A stretch of DNA of 12,743 nucleotides from Trachelipus rathkii (GCA_015478945.1 JABUQX010116830.1:10001-22743), one strand, 5' to 3'; counted from the first letter of the stretch, positions 1 through 7,096 are shown. A program made the numbers and translations. The notes: generated by a model not told the origin, from the letters alone.

Positions 1-390
1 AAGTTTTATTTTAATTTTTAACAATTTTGATAAATAAATTTCGTGTAAACTAATAACAATATAGATAAATTAATATTTAACAGTTGAAAAGTTAACTTAC
101 ATTGACTTTTGTCATTTAAGATGTTCAAAAAATTGGAATTTCGTTATATTTTTATGTTATATTGGTTTAATGTTTCACTTAGAGCAACGATTTCCTATTC
201 GCAAATCTAAACAATCATTTTTTCTTGTTATGATGGAGCACCATCTTTATGCTGTTATCGGGATTTTTTGTGGTGTTCTTCTTTAAATGTTGAAATAATT
301 TTGTCGGGTTATCATTATGTTGAAATTTCTGGTTTTTCTCATGTTGAGGTATCGTTGTGTTCCGATATAAGAGGAGTTCCTCCTTTTCAG
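1..390. other. AT-rich unique sequence, probably intron or intergenic
   Basis: This stretch is AT-rich and shows no recognisable gene, RNA gene or mobile element. If the exon proposed immediately downstream is real, this is the 3' part of its upstream intron. The last 15 or so bases before position 391 form a pyrimidine-rich tract ending in CAG (TTCCTCCTTTTCAG), which is what an intron end looks like. The open frame that runs through 268-390 before entering the proposed exon has no coding character of its own. Confidence 0.5.
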
Positions 391-471
391 AACATTGAAC
401 GGTACCAGTCTACTACCCCCATCGAAGCGCTTTCACGGAGTAGAGAAGCAAGAGCCAGTTCAATGGCTTAA
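391..471 (+). CDS. Candidate terminal coding exon of an unidentified gene
   Basis: I do not recognise the protein. The sequence shows a strong splice-acceptor-like signal, a pyrimidine tract ending TTTTCAG at 381-390. It is followed by about 81 bases of roughly 48% GC in surroundings that are much richer in AT. Read in phase 0 the segment encodes 26 residues and then TAA (469-471). The peptide begins NIERYQSTTP and ends SRSREARASSMA, a charged, serine- and arginine-rich tail of the kind seen at cytoplasmic C-termini. The frame starting one base later is also open, to about 485, so the reading phase is not settled. No AATAAA was noticed soon downstream; an ATTAAA lies at 740-745. A GGTAAGT donor-like site at 620/621 leaves open that this is an untranslated or internal exon. 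The upstream exon, if any, lies outside the window or is not recognisable. The call rests on signals and composition only. Confidence 0.3.
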   Translation, partial: NIERYQSTTPIEALSRSREARASSMA

Positions 472-1550
472 TAGTACGATTTAATATGCTCTTCCGTCTT
501 TTGCTTTATATGCTCTTTTAAATTAATTTTAATTTGTTCCTCTTCATCTTTCTTCTGACTGATATTTTCATTTTTATATTCATACGAGCTTATCCTTTTC
601 GTTTTCATTGCATGGTATTGGTAAGTAAATTATTTTAAGTGTTCTTTATAGTTTTCTCTATAATATACTGGGGGAAGTTATTGTTATTAGATTATGTGTT
701 ATTCTTTTAATTTCTTTATAAAGGTCAAATCAGACGAATATTAAATGCTCGTATGACTATGTTTTTATGGTAGAATTTTTTAATTTAGAGAGAGTGAACA
801 GAGTCGAGATTCAAGTAGTTCTTTATCTTAATTTGATCGTAGACGCTTTTTATAAATTTTTCATCCTCTTTAATTTTAATATTAAATCTAGAAAATTATG
901 TAGTTTTTTTGTTATTTCAAGGTAATTTGAACTCTGAGATCCTTGGTGTTTGATTTGAAATCTTGAATATGTTATGGATTGTTAAATATATTAAAAGGTG
1001 TCGTATACTATATCGCATGTAAAAGAAAGGATTGAATGGGCGTTTTCATTAAAATTTTGTTTCTACCGATGACATGTAGAAATCTAGCGAAGTTGGTCCT
1101 AAAGTGATTCCATAGATAGCAGCCATTTTTTTGAATAGAGTTTTACATTGAAGTTAAAGGTGTTTCGTTTGTACATAGTTAAAGTTAACTTTCAGAATGT
1201 TCTTCTCTATGGACGGCGGTTGGTTTTTATTTCATGTCCTTATTCTGATAAACATTTTCTAATATTATGTTAATAGTTTCAGATATAAGGAATTTTCTTC
1301 TAATCTTTTAATTTAATTAATTTATTTATTATTTTAGTCCATATTTCTTAAATTAACTTCTTATCTGTTGTAAAAATATAAAAAAAAATTCCTTGAAAAT
1401 GGCCCAAGTGTTCGGAAGAAATTTTGGTACTATATAATTAAATTGTTTATTTTATTCAAGAATAATTTAAAGAAAATTTCTTCTGTTGAAAGAATATTTT
1501 CAGAGGATTGAAAAGCATCAAATCGTACATTATAATCTTTATGATTAAAT
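472..1550. other. AT-rich unique sequence, no gene seen
   Basis: This holds no long frame, structural RNA or clear repeat. It would be 3' UTR and flank if the exon at 391-471 is terminal. A splice-donor-like GGTAAGT occurs at 620/621, and a poly-A-signal variant ATTAAA at 740-745. A run of A residues at about 1380-1388 is the only notable homopolymer. Confidence 0.5.
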
Positions 1551-1918
1551 TAATTATTATGATTTTCTTATCCATTTTATTGTTTATTATTGTTATTTAT
1601 TATTGTTATTATTATATTATTATTATTTTATTATTATATTATTTGTTATTAATTATATTATTATTATTATATTATGTTATTATTATTATTATTATTATAT
1701 TCTTATTATTATTATTTAATTATGATTTATATTATTATACATTGTTACTTTATTTATTTCAATTATTCATTTTGTTTATGATCGAGTAGTCCTATTAATT
1801 TGATTAGTTTATTAAGAAATTAATGATTGTTTTTATCTATTATTATTATATTATATTATTATTTTTATTAATTATTATTATTATATATATTATTATTATT
1901 ATTATTATTATTATTAAA
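1551..1918. repeat. (TTA/ATT)n trinucleotide microsatellite cluster, imperfect
   Basis: Two blocks of TTA/ATT trinucleotide repeat, about 1551-1772 and 1836-1918, are separated by about 60 bases of less repetitive sequence. Units are interrupted by G and extra T bases, so the array is old or heterogeneous; the cleanest run is near 1891-1915. The apparent frame through 1508-1789 translates almost entirely to I, L, Y and F. That is what any TTA/ATT array gives, so it is not a membrane-protein gene. Confidence 0.93.
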
Positions 1919-1953
1919 ACATTTTTTTATTATTGTTATTAACTATATTTCAG

Positions 1954-2007
1954 CGTCTCAAAGAACTGAATTGTGGTTGCAATAGTAACCTTTCAGTCAC
2001 GTACTAG
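1954..2007 (+). other. Weak candidate exon after an ATTTCAG acceptor
   Basis: A TTAAC branch-point-like sequence and an acceptor-like TATATTTCAG precede a short GC-richer stretch. In phase 0 it encodes 17 residues beginning RLKELNCGCN before TAG at 2005-2007. The length is too small for the reading frame to mean anything by itself, and the upstream T-richness comes from the neighbouring repeat. It is listed only because it is the sole non-repetitive island between 1551 and 2287. Confidence 0.08.
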
Positions 2008-2100
2008 GAAATATATTCGGTTATTATATACATTAGATTGTATAACTAATTGTTAAATATTTGTAATGCAATATTGTAAGTTTGGTAATCTGTTTAACAT

Positions 2101-2139
2101 TTTTTTTGATTGATTTGATTTGATTGATTTGATTGATTT
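2101..2139. repeat. (TGATT/TTGAT)n short tandem repeat
   Basis: After a T8-type run, TTGAT and TTTGATT units alternate for about 33 bases before the sequence becomes unique for a few bases and then (TA)n. The mix of 4-, 5- and 6-base spacings suggests replication slippage on a TGAT core. Confidence 0.8.
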
Positions 2140-2150
2140 CGGATATACTA

Positions 2151-2287
2151 ATATTTATAAATATATATATATTATATATTTTATATTATTATATATATAT
2201 ATATATATTATATATATTATATAATATATTATATATTATATTATTTATTATATAATATATATATATATATATAATATATATATATTA
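2151..2287. repeat. (TA)n dinucleotide microsatellite, interrupted
   Basis: The block is almost purely A and T, in TATA runs broken by occasional doubled A or T. Such runs fold on themselves and are prone to slippage and assembly error. No gene signal is visible inside. Confidence 0.93.
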
Positions 2288-2421
2288 GGGTAAAATAATG
2301 AGCAAATTTGCAGAAACTCTAACTGTGACTATGAGGATTATAGTTCCAACACTCCAAGGTAGCGTAAACCAAGACTCTAAGTTTCATAATCACAACTTTA
2401 TATTATCATTAAATAATTAAA

Positions 2422-2557
2422 TTAGGTTAGTTAGGTTAGGTAAGTTAGGTAAGGTTAGGCTTAGAATAGATTAGCTTATTTAGTTTATATGGTTAGGTTA
2501 GTTAGGTTGGTTTTAGACTCGGTTACGGTAGGTTAGTTAGTTTATGGTTAAGTTAGG
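2422..2557 (+). repeat. Degenerate interstitial telomeric-type repeat, TTAGG orientation
   Basis: TTAGG is the ancestral arthropod telomere unit. About eight intact TTAGG units can be counted in 136 bases, mixed with variants such as TTAGT, TTAGGT, GTAAG and GGTTACGG. The array is therefore diverged and is an interstitial relic or a short AACCT-type microsatellite, not an active chromosome end: unique sequence and other repeats continue on both sides. The G-rich strand is the + strand here, opposite to the array at 6680-6882. Confidence 0.85.
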
Positions 2558-2596
2558 TACCCTCGTAGTACAGTACAAGTTTTTACAAATTTGCCA

Positions 2597-2706
2597 TGTA
2601 TATATATATATATATATATTATTATATATATATATCTATATATTATATATATAATATATATTATATATCTATATATTATATATATATATATATATATTAT
2701 ATATAT
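2597..2706. repeat. (TA)n dinucleotide microsatellite
   Basis: This is an A/T-only block apart from three C interruptions (ATATCTATA twice, then ATATCATT at the right edge). The frame at 2591-2809 begins inside it and gives Y/I repeats. Only its last 35 or so residues (VVLGQDVFTTRRNRKKR and a lysine-rich end) come from non-repeat sequence, and they lack splice support. Confidence 0.92.
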
Positions 2707-2707
2707 C

Positions 2708-3245
2708 ATTCTGGTGGTGTTGGGTCAAGATGTGTTTACAACTAGAAGGAACAGAAAGAAAAGAGCAGGGTGTTTAAAACTTGAAGAGAAGGATCTAAAA
2801 AGACGTTAAATACTCTCGTCTCAAAAGATTGGAATGAAGATGAAGTAATTGTGAACAAGAATGATAGATTCAAGCAGAAGAGCCTTTAACTATGAAAATA
2901 TGAATAAAATTATTTTGCACTTAATTGAAAATTTAGAATTGAGGAAATAATATTTTGCAATCGTCAATTTTTAAAACTGTGAAGTGAACAAATGTTTATT
3001 CTTTAGTGTTCTTTTGCAAAATATAATTATGATCATTGCAAAAGGATTCTTTTGCTTGAAATTGATAATTATATTATAGAAGTTTGTACAACCTGACACA
3101 GATATAGATAGTTCCTCAAATGAACTCTCGATAAAAGGGTCTTGTGGCTCGAAATAATACGTTTTCGTCTTCATTGCACCAGCGGTGTTTAACGTATCAA
3201 ATACCTGAAGCTGATGCCACCCCCAACATGTGTTTCTATACATTA
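2708..3245. other. Unique sequence with weak minus-strand coding-like segment
   Basis: This is AT-rich unique sequence. On the minus strand, an open frame from 3243 down to 2971 has about 50 residues of balanced composition near its start (containing GWHQLQVFDTLNT, then FEPQDPF and an acidic, serine-rich ESSFEELSISVSG). It then decays into isoleucine- and lysine-rich translation of AT-rich DNA. A donor-like CAG/GTTGTA lies just where the balanced part ends (near 3094 on the + strand), and a TACTAAT branch-like motif lies just upstream of the ATG. I recognise no family. It may be a lone exon or a transposon fragment, or it may be chance. Confidence 0.15.
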
Positions 3246-3420
3246 GTATATTATGATAATTAGTGCTAACAGTGATATTGATATAGTGATAGTGATAAAT
3301 TAGTGTTTATTATAGTTATTGATATAGTGCTTGTGTTAGTGATGAAAATATATAATTATTGGTATTATATTATTGATAATAGTGTTAGTGATGAAAATAT
3401 TATTAATGATGGTAGTGTTA
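3246..3420. repeat. Imperfect (AGTGAT/TTAGTG)n region with a 19-bp direct duplication
   Basis: Motifs AGTGAT, TAGTGT and GATATAGTG recur irregularly. One 19-base word, GTGTTAGTGATGAAAATAT, occurs twice exactly, at 3333-3351 and 3382-3400, a 49-base offset. This suggests a decayed tandem repeat lying beside the (TA)n block. Confidence 0.65.
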
Positions 3421-3421
3421 T

Positions 3422-3473
3422 AATATATATAATTACTATATATATATATATATATATTATATAATATATTTTC

Positions 3474-3524
<51 letters not shown>

Positions 3525-3526
3525 TT
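3422..3526. repeat. (TA)n dinucleotide microsatellite
   Basis: A long (TA)n tract is interrupted by short TTAT and TTTCTATT steps. It ends in a few TATGT-type units near 3528-3560. Confidence 0.93.
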
Positions 3527-3607
3527 GGTATATGTATAGTGTTATTTTGTATATATATGTGTTTAAAAGATCTTTTCTTGTAGAGTGAACTTTACTGTAG
3601 TTTTTAA

Positions 3608-3773
3608 AAGGGCCGGTAACTCAGTGTAGAGCACTCGCATACAAGCGAGGGGTCCGACGGTTCGCATGAGAATGTGAGCTAATTTCTCTCCTTGGGCTGG
3701 TCGTCCTCTGGCGTTAATTGAAGTCCCCCCACAGATTAGGCTCTGCGTTAGTGGGTCGTTTATTCTTCTGTAA
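3608..3773 (+). mobile_element. tRNA-derived SINE-like element
   Basis: The 5' part (about 3610-3665) resembles a degenerate tRNA gene. It has a TAACTCAGTGTAGAGC A-box-like D-arm, an anticodon-type hairpin with arms CTCGC and GCGAG around ATACAA, and GGTTCG where the T-loop/B-box would be. The bases after GGTTCG do not complete the T-stem, and the 3' acceptor strand is missing, so this is not a working tRNA. A GC-richer tRNA-unrelated body follows (CTTGGGCTGGTCGTCCTCTGG onward, including CCCCCC), ending directly in a (TA)n tract. A tRNA head, an unrelated body and a simple-repeat tail form the standard SINE layout. Such elements move using the reverse transcriptase of a partner LINE, which is not present here. 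Target-site duplications could not be identified because the 3' flank is simple repeat. Confidence 0.6.
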
Positions 3774-3850
3774 GATATATATATAATATATATATATATA
3801 ATATATATAATATATATATATATATTATATATATATACTAATAATAATAT
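3774..3850. repeat. (TA)n tail or microsatellite following the SINE-like element
   Basis: The (TA)n tract begins directly where the SINE-like body ends, so it may be the expanded tail of the element rather than an independent microsatellite. It passes into AATAATA units at its right end. Confidence 0.85.
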
Positions 3851-4028
3851 AATATGGATTATATTTTAATCGGTGAATAGCTCATCAATATTCGTTGATC
3901 TTTCTAATATTGCGAAAAGGAACTTAAGCAGTATCAATAGGAAAGTAAAAAATATATGTTGCAATTTGGTAGCCTAGGCTACGTTGGGGGGCCTTCAATG
4001 GCTGTTATCGCACAACAGAACCCTACTG
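3851..4028. other. Unique sequence, no gene seen
   Basis: A short unique segment includes a GC-richer island near 3968-4025 (GTAGCCTAGGCTACG and a run of six G). The GTAGCCTAGGCTAC part is a perfect 14-base palindrome. No frame, tRNA or splice pattern is visible. Confidence 0.5.
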
Positions 4029-4142
4029 TATATATATTTATATTATAAATTTATTATATATATAATATAATATTATCCATTTCCGCCCTATCTAATATAT
4101 ATATTTAAATATATATATAATAATATATATTAATATATATAG
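4029..4142. repeat. Interrupted (TA)n / TAATA tract
   Basis: TATA and TAATATA units lie on both sides of a short unique break (CCATTTCCGCCCTATC). This block precedes a GTGTGTG/TGGGTG-rich stretch at about 4155-4185. Confidence 0.85.
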
Positions 4143-4257
4143 TTATGTATTGTGAGGGGCGTGTGTGCTTGGGTGGGTGTAATGTATGTATACATTATTT
4201 TGTCCTTGTAATATACAAGCCTATGCAAGATTTGAAATTTTTATCGAGGTTCTACTA

Positions 4258-4467
4258 CTTTTTTTTAAATATATATTTTTTATTCTTTTTATTAGTTTTT
4301 TTTTTAATATATTTTATTTTATTTATATTGTTTTTATTTTTAAATATTTTTTTTTTTTATTGCACTTTTTCTGCTGGTTTGGGTTGTTAGGAGGATTGTA
4401 AAATTTATTTTTAGCTTTTTTTTTTTCTTTTTTTTTTTTTTGACCAATTAAAAGGAAAAAAAAAAAA
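4258..4467. repeat. T-rich low-complexity tract ending in a T/A foldback
   Basis: Long T runs are spaced by A and occasional G/C. Two overlapping phenylalanine-rich frames (4145-4401) result from this composition and are not treated as genes. The tract ends with 14 T (4428-4441), a 14-base spacer, and 12 A (4456-4467). T12 and A12 can therefore pair as a hairpin. Confidence 0.88.
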
Positions 4468-4696
4468 CTAATTAAAATATCTGAAGAAATTTTTAAACAA
4501 AAATATTGGTTGGGTGTATAATATACTCAGTTTGACTTAGTTTATCTTATAAGGTTTCTAGTGTCTACAATGATCTATTTTGTTGTAATTTGGAACACCT
4601 TCAATACTTTTACTCTTTCTATAAAAGATAATACCATAGGGAGGGGTGAATATTGTTGGAACCTACGTTAAACGACAATAGTTTAGAAGCCAGCAA
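4468..4696. other. Unique AT-rich sequence, no gene seen
   Basis: No repeat or structured RNA is evident. If the candidate exon at 4697-4756 is a first coding exon, this would be its 5' UTR or promoter side. An in-frame TAG at 4679-4681 closes the frame upstream of its ATG. No convincing initiator or TATA arrangement can be picked out of such AT-rich DNA. Confidence 0.4.
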
Positions 4697-4756
4697 ATGA
4701 ACTACACGTTTGAAGAACCAATCAACGACCAGGGTTTAGAAGAACCAAATTTACTG
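4697..4756 (+). other. Weak candidate first coding exon with GTAAGC donor
   Basis: An ATG at 4697 opens exactly 20 codons that end at a donor-like CTG/GTAAGC (gt at 4757), leaving a phase-0 boundary. The peptide begins MNYTFEEPIN and ends EEPNLL, acidic and hydrophilic, unlike the translations of the surrounding AT-rich DNA. The phase is compatible with the start of the candidate exon at 5857. The context before the ATG is not a strong initiation context (C at -3). The case rests on one splice-like hexamer and a short open frame, so chance is a real possibility. Confidence 0.17.
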
Positions 4757-5121
4757 GTAAGCTTAATGGTCGACATGCCCGATACGTTGAGTTTAATAGT
4801 TGTATAGTAAGATGAGAGAAAAATAAAAAATGAATTGTTTGCTATTATTTCGCATAGAGTAAATACATTGTTTTAGCCATAGAGTACGTAAGTGCAAGAT
4901 AAAAGTTAAGTTTTGAATCGGAGAGATGTACAGAAAATGTTGAGTGTGGGGAGGTGAGTTCACCAATTCTCTTAAAAGGAGATGGTATGTGAATTGAGAG
5001 TTGAAGAGCACTTTCCTTTGCTATCATTAAGTGAGGGGAAAGGGATAATTTTGACCGCAAGAGGTAATTTAGAGAGTCAGTAAACCTAAGAGAGGTTTGT
5101 TTTTATGAAGTGTTGACCTTG

Positions 5122-5123
<2 letters not shown>
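4757..5123. other. Unique sequence, no supported gene
   Basis: Two overlapping minus-strand frames (5011-4793 and 5060-4845) lie here. They share the same DNA and show no splice or family support. The segment is purine-rich on the + strand (GAGAG, GGGGAGG, GGGGAAAGGG), so the minus-strand translations are rich in S, L and F. It runs straight into the pyrimidine tract at 5124. Confidence 0.45.
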
Positions 5124-5174
<51 letters not shown>

Positions 5175-5310
5175 CTCTCTCCTCTCTCTCTTTCTTTCTC
5201 TTCTCTCTCTTCTCTCTCTTCTCTCTCTTCTCTTCTCTCTCTCTCTTCTCTCTTTCCTCTCTCTCTCCTCTCTCTTCTCTCTCTCTTCTCTCTCTCCTTC
5301 TCTCTTTCTT
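5124..5310 (+). repeat. 187-nt pure pyrimidine tract, (CT)n with CCT/TTCT variants
   Basis: Every base from 5124 to 5310 on the + strand is C or T. The left third is clean (CT)n; the rest mixes CTCTCTT, CCTCTCT and TTTCTTTC units. Strand-pure tracts of this length with mirror symmetry can form intramolecular triplex (H-DNA). The frames through it (poly L/S on the +, poly E/R on the -) are artefacts of the repeat. The tract also supplies an unusually long polypyrimidine run just before the TATAG at 5325-5329. Confidence 0.95.
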
Positions 5311-5329
5311 ATCATCCTCTCATCTATAG

Positions 5330-5484
5330 CTGTGTGCGTTGAATCATCACACATATTTGGTGCGTACTCCATTCATGGAGAATGCCACTCCTATTCAGAA
5401 CGAGCATCAATGTTATATGAAGAGTCTCTGATTGCACCTAAGAACACTGAATATCTTAGAAGCTTAATTATGGCCAGACAATGA
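5330..5484 (+). other. Candidate terminal exon after the pyrimidine tract
   Basis: After CATCTATAG (AG at 5328-5329) the DNA becomes unique and less AT-rich. An open frame entered in the middle of a codon runs about 51 residues to TGA at 5482-5484. The peptide includes VCVESSHIFGAYSIHGECHS, then a segment SERASMLYEESLIAPKN and an end RSLIMARQ. Composition is balanced and resembles a soluble protein, but I recognise no family. The acceptor is plausible because the long CT tract lies immediately upstream, though any AG after a (CT)n microsatellite would look the same. It could equally be a chance frame. Confidence 0.18.
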
Positions 5485-5856
5485 CATCCTTCCATAAAAA
5501 ATCACGAGATAAAGATAATACCAAGTATATTACGAACAGAAGAAGGCTTGAATTGTGCGATTTCAATATTGATGCATACGAAAGATTAGGTCAAGTAAAT
5601 ATATGATGACATTTAGTTTTTGAGGAATTGGAAATTATCATGCTTTCACTGTCCCAGTTTGAGATACTGGTATGATCGCTTGAAAACCATCCTTTTAACA
5701 TCGAATACTCGTATTTTGTTTGCTTGGAATACCTATCGAAATGAAAAGTAACAGCCTTGTAGTTGTCAAAGGAAAAAGAGACAGGAAGGTGGAATGACAG
5801 AAGAAGAAGGAAGAAGAGAACTAAAGATTATTTCATTAACTTTTTTATATATACAG
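5485..5856. other. Unique sequence, probable intron or intergenic
   Basis: There is no repeat and no convincing frame. The right end (about 5766-5820) is purine-rich with GAAGAAGAAGGAAGAAG. It is followed by CATTAAC, a T-run and ATATACAG, which together resemble branch point, pyrimidine tract and 3' splice site for the exon proposed at 5857. Confidence 0.4.
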
Positions 5857-6014
5857 AGAAAGGAGTCTTGTATCTTAGAGATTAGAGTTCACGACTCTGT
5901 GATGCAAAGTAAGCCAGTAAAATACATGAATTTCTGGTGGTTGAAGACCAATGTAATCGGTGAAGACGAATTCCCAGCCATGAGTAGCGCGAGAACAAGC
6001 AGAGTTATTTCTTG
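5857..6014 (+). CDS. Candidate internal coding exon of an unidentified gene
   Basis: I do not recognise the protein. On the left there is a CATTAAC branch-like motif, a run of T, and ATATACAG at 5849-5856. On the right there is a donor-like CTTG/GTATGTG, with gt at 6015-6016. The 158 bases between are about 41% GC, above their surroundings, and are fully open in phase 0, ending after two bases of a codon. The peptide begins RKESCILEIRVHDSV, continues with an aromatic patch YMNFWWLKTN and an acidic VIGEDEFPAM, and ends SSARTSRVIS plus a split W codon. The frame upstream is also open, back to an ATG at 5794, so an intronless small ORF (79 residues, stop at 6031-6033) is the alternative. Size, both splice signals and composition agree with an internal exon, but no homology supports it. 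Confidence 0.3.
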
Positions 6015-6100
6015 GTATGTGAACTTTATCTAAATGAAAGAAAATGTAATATTAAACTCCATGGCAGGGAAAATCACCACTTTTAATATCTCTCTCTCCT

Positions 6101-6251
6101 ATATATATATATATATATATATATAAATATAATATTATATTTACTATATATTATATATATATATATTTATATATATTATATATATATATATAATATATAT
6201 ATAGTATATATATAGTATATATTAATATATATATATATAGTATATATATAA
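6101..6251. repeat. (TA)n dinucleotide microsatellite preceded by a short (CT)n
   Basis: A (CT) run of about 10 bases (6090-6099) passes directly into about 150 bases of (TA)n, with single G interruptions (TATAGTATA) in the right half. Confidence 0.93.
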
Positions 6252-6485
6252 TTTGTTGAATCTACTATATAGATTAGATTAATCTTTACCCCAGCCCTTA
6301 TCTCTGATATCTCGAAATGTTTTGTGTAAGTAGCCCTTGACAGGGAATCAATCTATCCCTCTCTCTAAAACATTTTCATTTATTCCGTTTCAGCATATAA
6401 ACACCGTTAATGTCTTTTGCATCCTAATTGTTATCTTCCATGGGAATCTTTTTAATCCCTTTTTTCTTTTTCTTATGTTCTGTAG

Positions 6486-6516
6486 GGGAGTACACGTCAA
6501 AGAAAAGTGTGGTTAA
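6486..6516 (+). other. Candidate exon behind a very good pyrimidine tract
   Basis: The 3' splice-site-like signal here is the strongest by eye in the window: a run of C/T from about 6457 to 6483 ending TTCTGTAG at 6485. All three phases are open for some distance. Joined to the exon at 5857-6014 (which ends two bases into a codon), the frame reads W, then GVHVKEKCG, and stops at TAA 6514-6516. Entered with one base carried over, the frame instead runs to TGA near 6640 with peptide GEYTSKKSVVKKHSS and then hydrophobic residues. A donor-like GAA/GTAACT at 6553/6554 would make a 68-base internal exon. The true structure cannot be decided from sequence alone. Confidence 0.17.
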
Positions 6517-6679
6517 AAAACATTCTTCGATCCCCCTTATTAAGTTTGATGAAGTAACTGTTCCATCGTTTTATTATTTTATTATTGTTACAATGGAAAA
6601 TGATTTTCTCAAATCTTTATTCGTATGTCTACTCCATTGAGGAGGAATGCGACTCTTCTTTCCACACAGATTTAACAAA

Positions 6680-6882
6680 CCTAACCTAACTTAACTTAAC
6701 CTAACATAACCTAACCTAACCTAAAATAACCTAACCTAACCTAACCTAACTTAACGCTACTTAACCTAAACTACCTAACCTAACCTAAACCTAACCTAAC
6801 CTAACCTAACCTAACCTAACCTAACCTAACCTAACCTAACCTAACCTAACATAAAATAACCTAACCTAACCTAACCTAACCT
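6680..6882 (-). repeat. Interstitial telomeric-type repeat, CCTAA orientation
   Basis: About 200 bases of CCTAA (TTAGG on the minus strand) with scattered variants such as CTTAA, CATAA, CTAAAATAA and CCTAAA. The cleanest segment is 12 consecutive CTAAC units at 6791-6850. It is better preserved than the TTAGG array at 2422-2557 and lies in the opposite orientation. Unique sequence continues on both sides, so it is not a chromosome end. AACCT pentamers are also a known abundant microsatellite class in penaeid shrimp, so the array need not have come from a telomere. Confidence 0.93.
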
Positions 6883-7087
6883 ATGTAACTAATTCTTTCA
6901 TACATTCAACCAACAGCGTAAGAAATAAACCATTCCGGTCTTTAATATCCTAATATTTTTGACTCCTATGAACATTCAAAATTTCAAATAATTGTAACGG
7001 AGCATGTCAACGCTTAATTTAAAGTTTCACCTTTTTGAAGATTGTCCTACTTTGAAGGGAAGATTTGTGCCATTACACTTCCTCCAA

Positions 7088-7096
7088 ATATATATG

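Noticed and set aside
1508..1789. 93-residue I/L/Y/F-rich open frame resembling a membrane protein
   Set aside because: It is the translation of a (TTA/ATT)n microsatellite. Any such array gives a hydrophobic peptide, and no flanking coding signal exists.
2591..2809. Lysine/arginine-rich C-terminal frame (TTRRNRKKR) as a small nuclear protein
   Set aside because: Its first half is translated (TA)n, and the remaining 35 or so residues have no acceptor site or recognisable motif.
3610..3682. A functional tRNA gene
   Set aside because: The D-arm and anticodon stem are tRNA-like, but the T-stem and 3' acceptor strand do not pair. The unrelated body and (TA)n tail fit a SINE better.
2151..4142. 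CRISPR array or other spaced direct-repeat immune locus
   Set aside because: The repeats are dinucleotide microsatellites with no constant repeat/spacer pattern, and the sequence looks eukaryotic.
4145..4401. Two overlapping phenylalanine-rich frames
   Set aside because: They read the same T-rich low-complexity DNA in two phases, with no splice or family support.
4793..5060. Two overlapping minus-strand frames of about 70 residues
   Set aside because: They overlap in different phases, have no recognisable motif, and the purine-rich + strand explains their S/L/F content.
5103..5484. Poly E/R frame on the minus strand and poly L/S frame on the plus strand
   Set aside because: Both are translations of the pure pyrimidine/purine tract. 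Only the non-repeat part after 5330 was kept, as a weak exon candidate.
6680..6882. An actual chromosome end
   Set aside because: Unique sequence continues for kilobases on both sides, and the array is only about 200 bases with variants.
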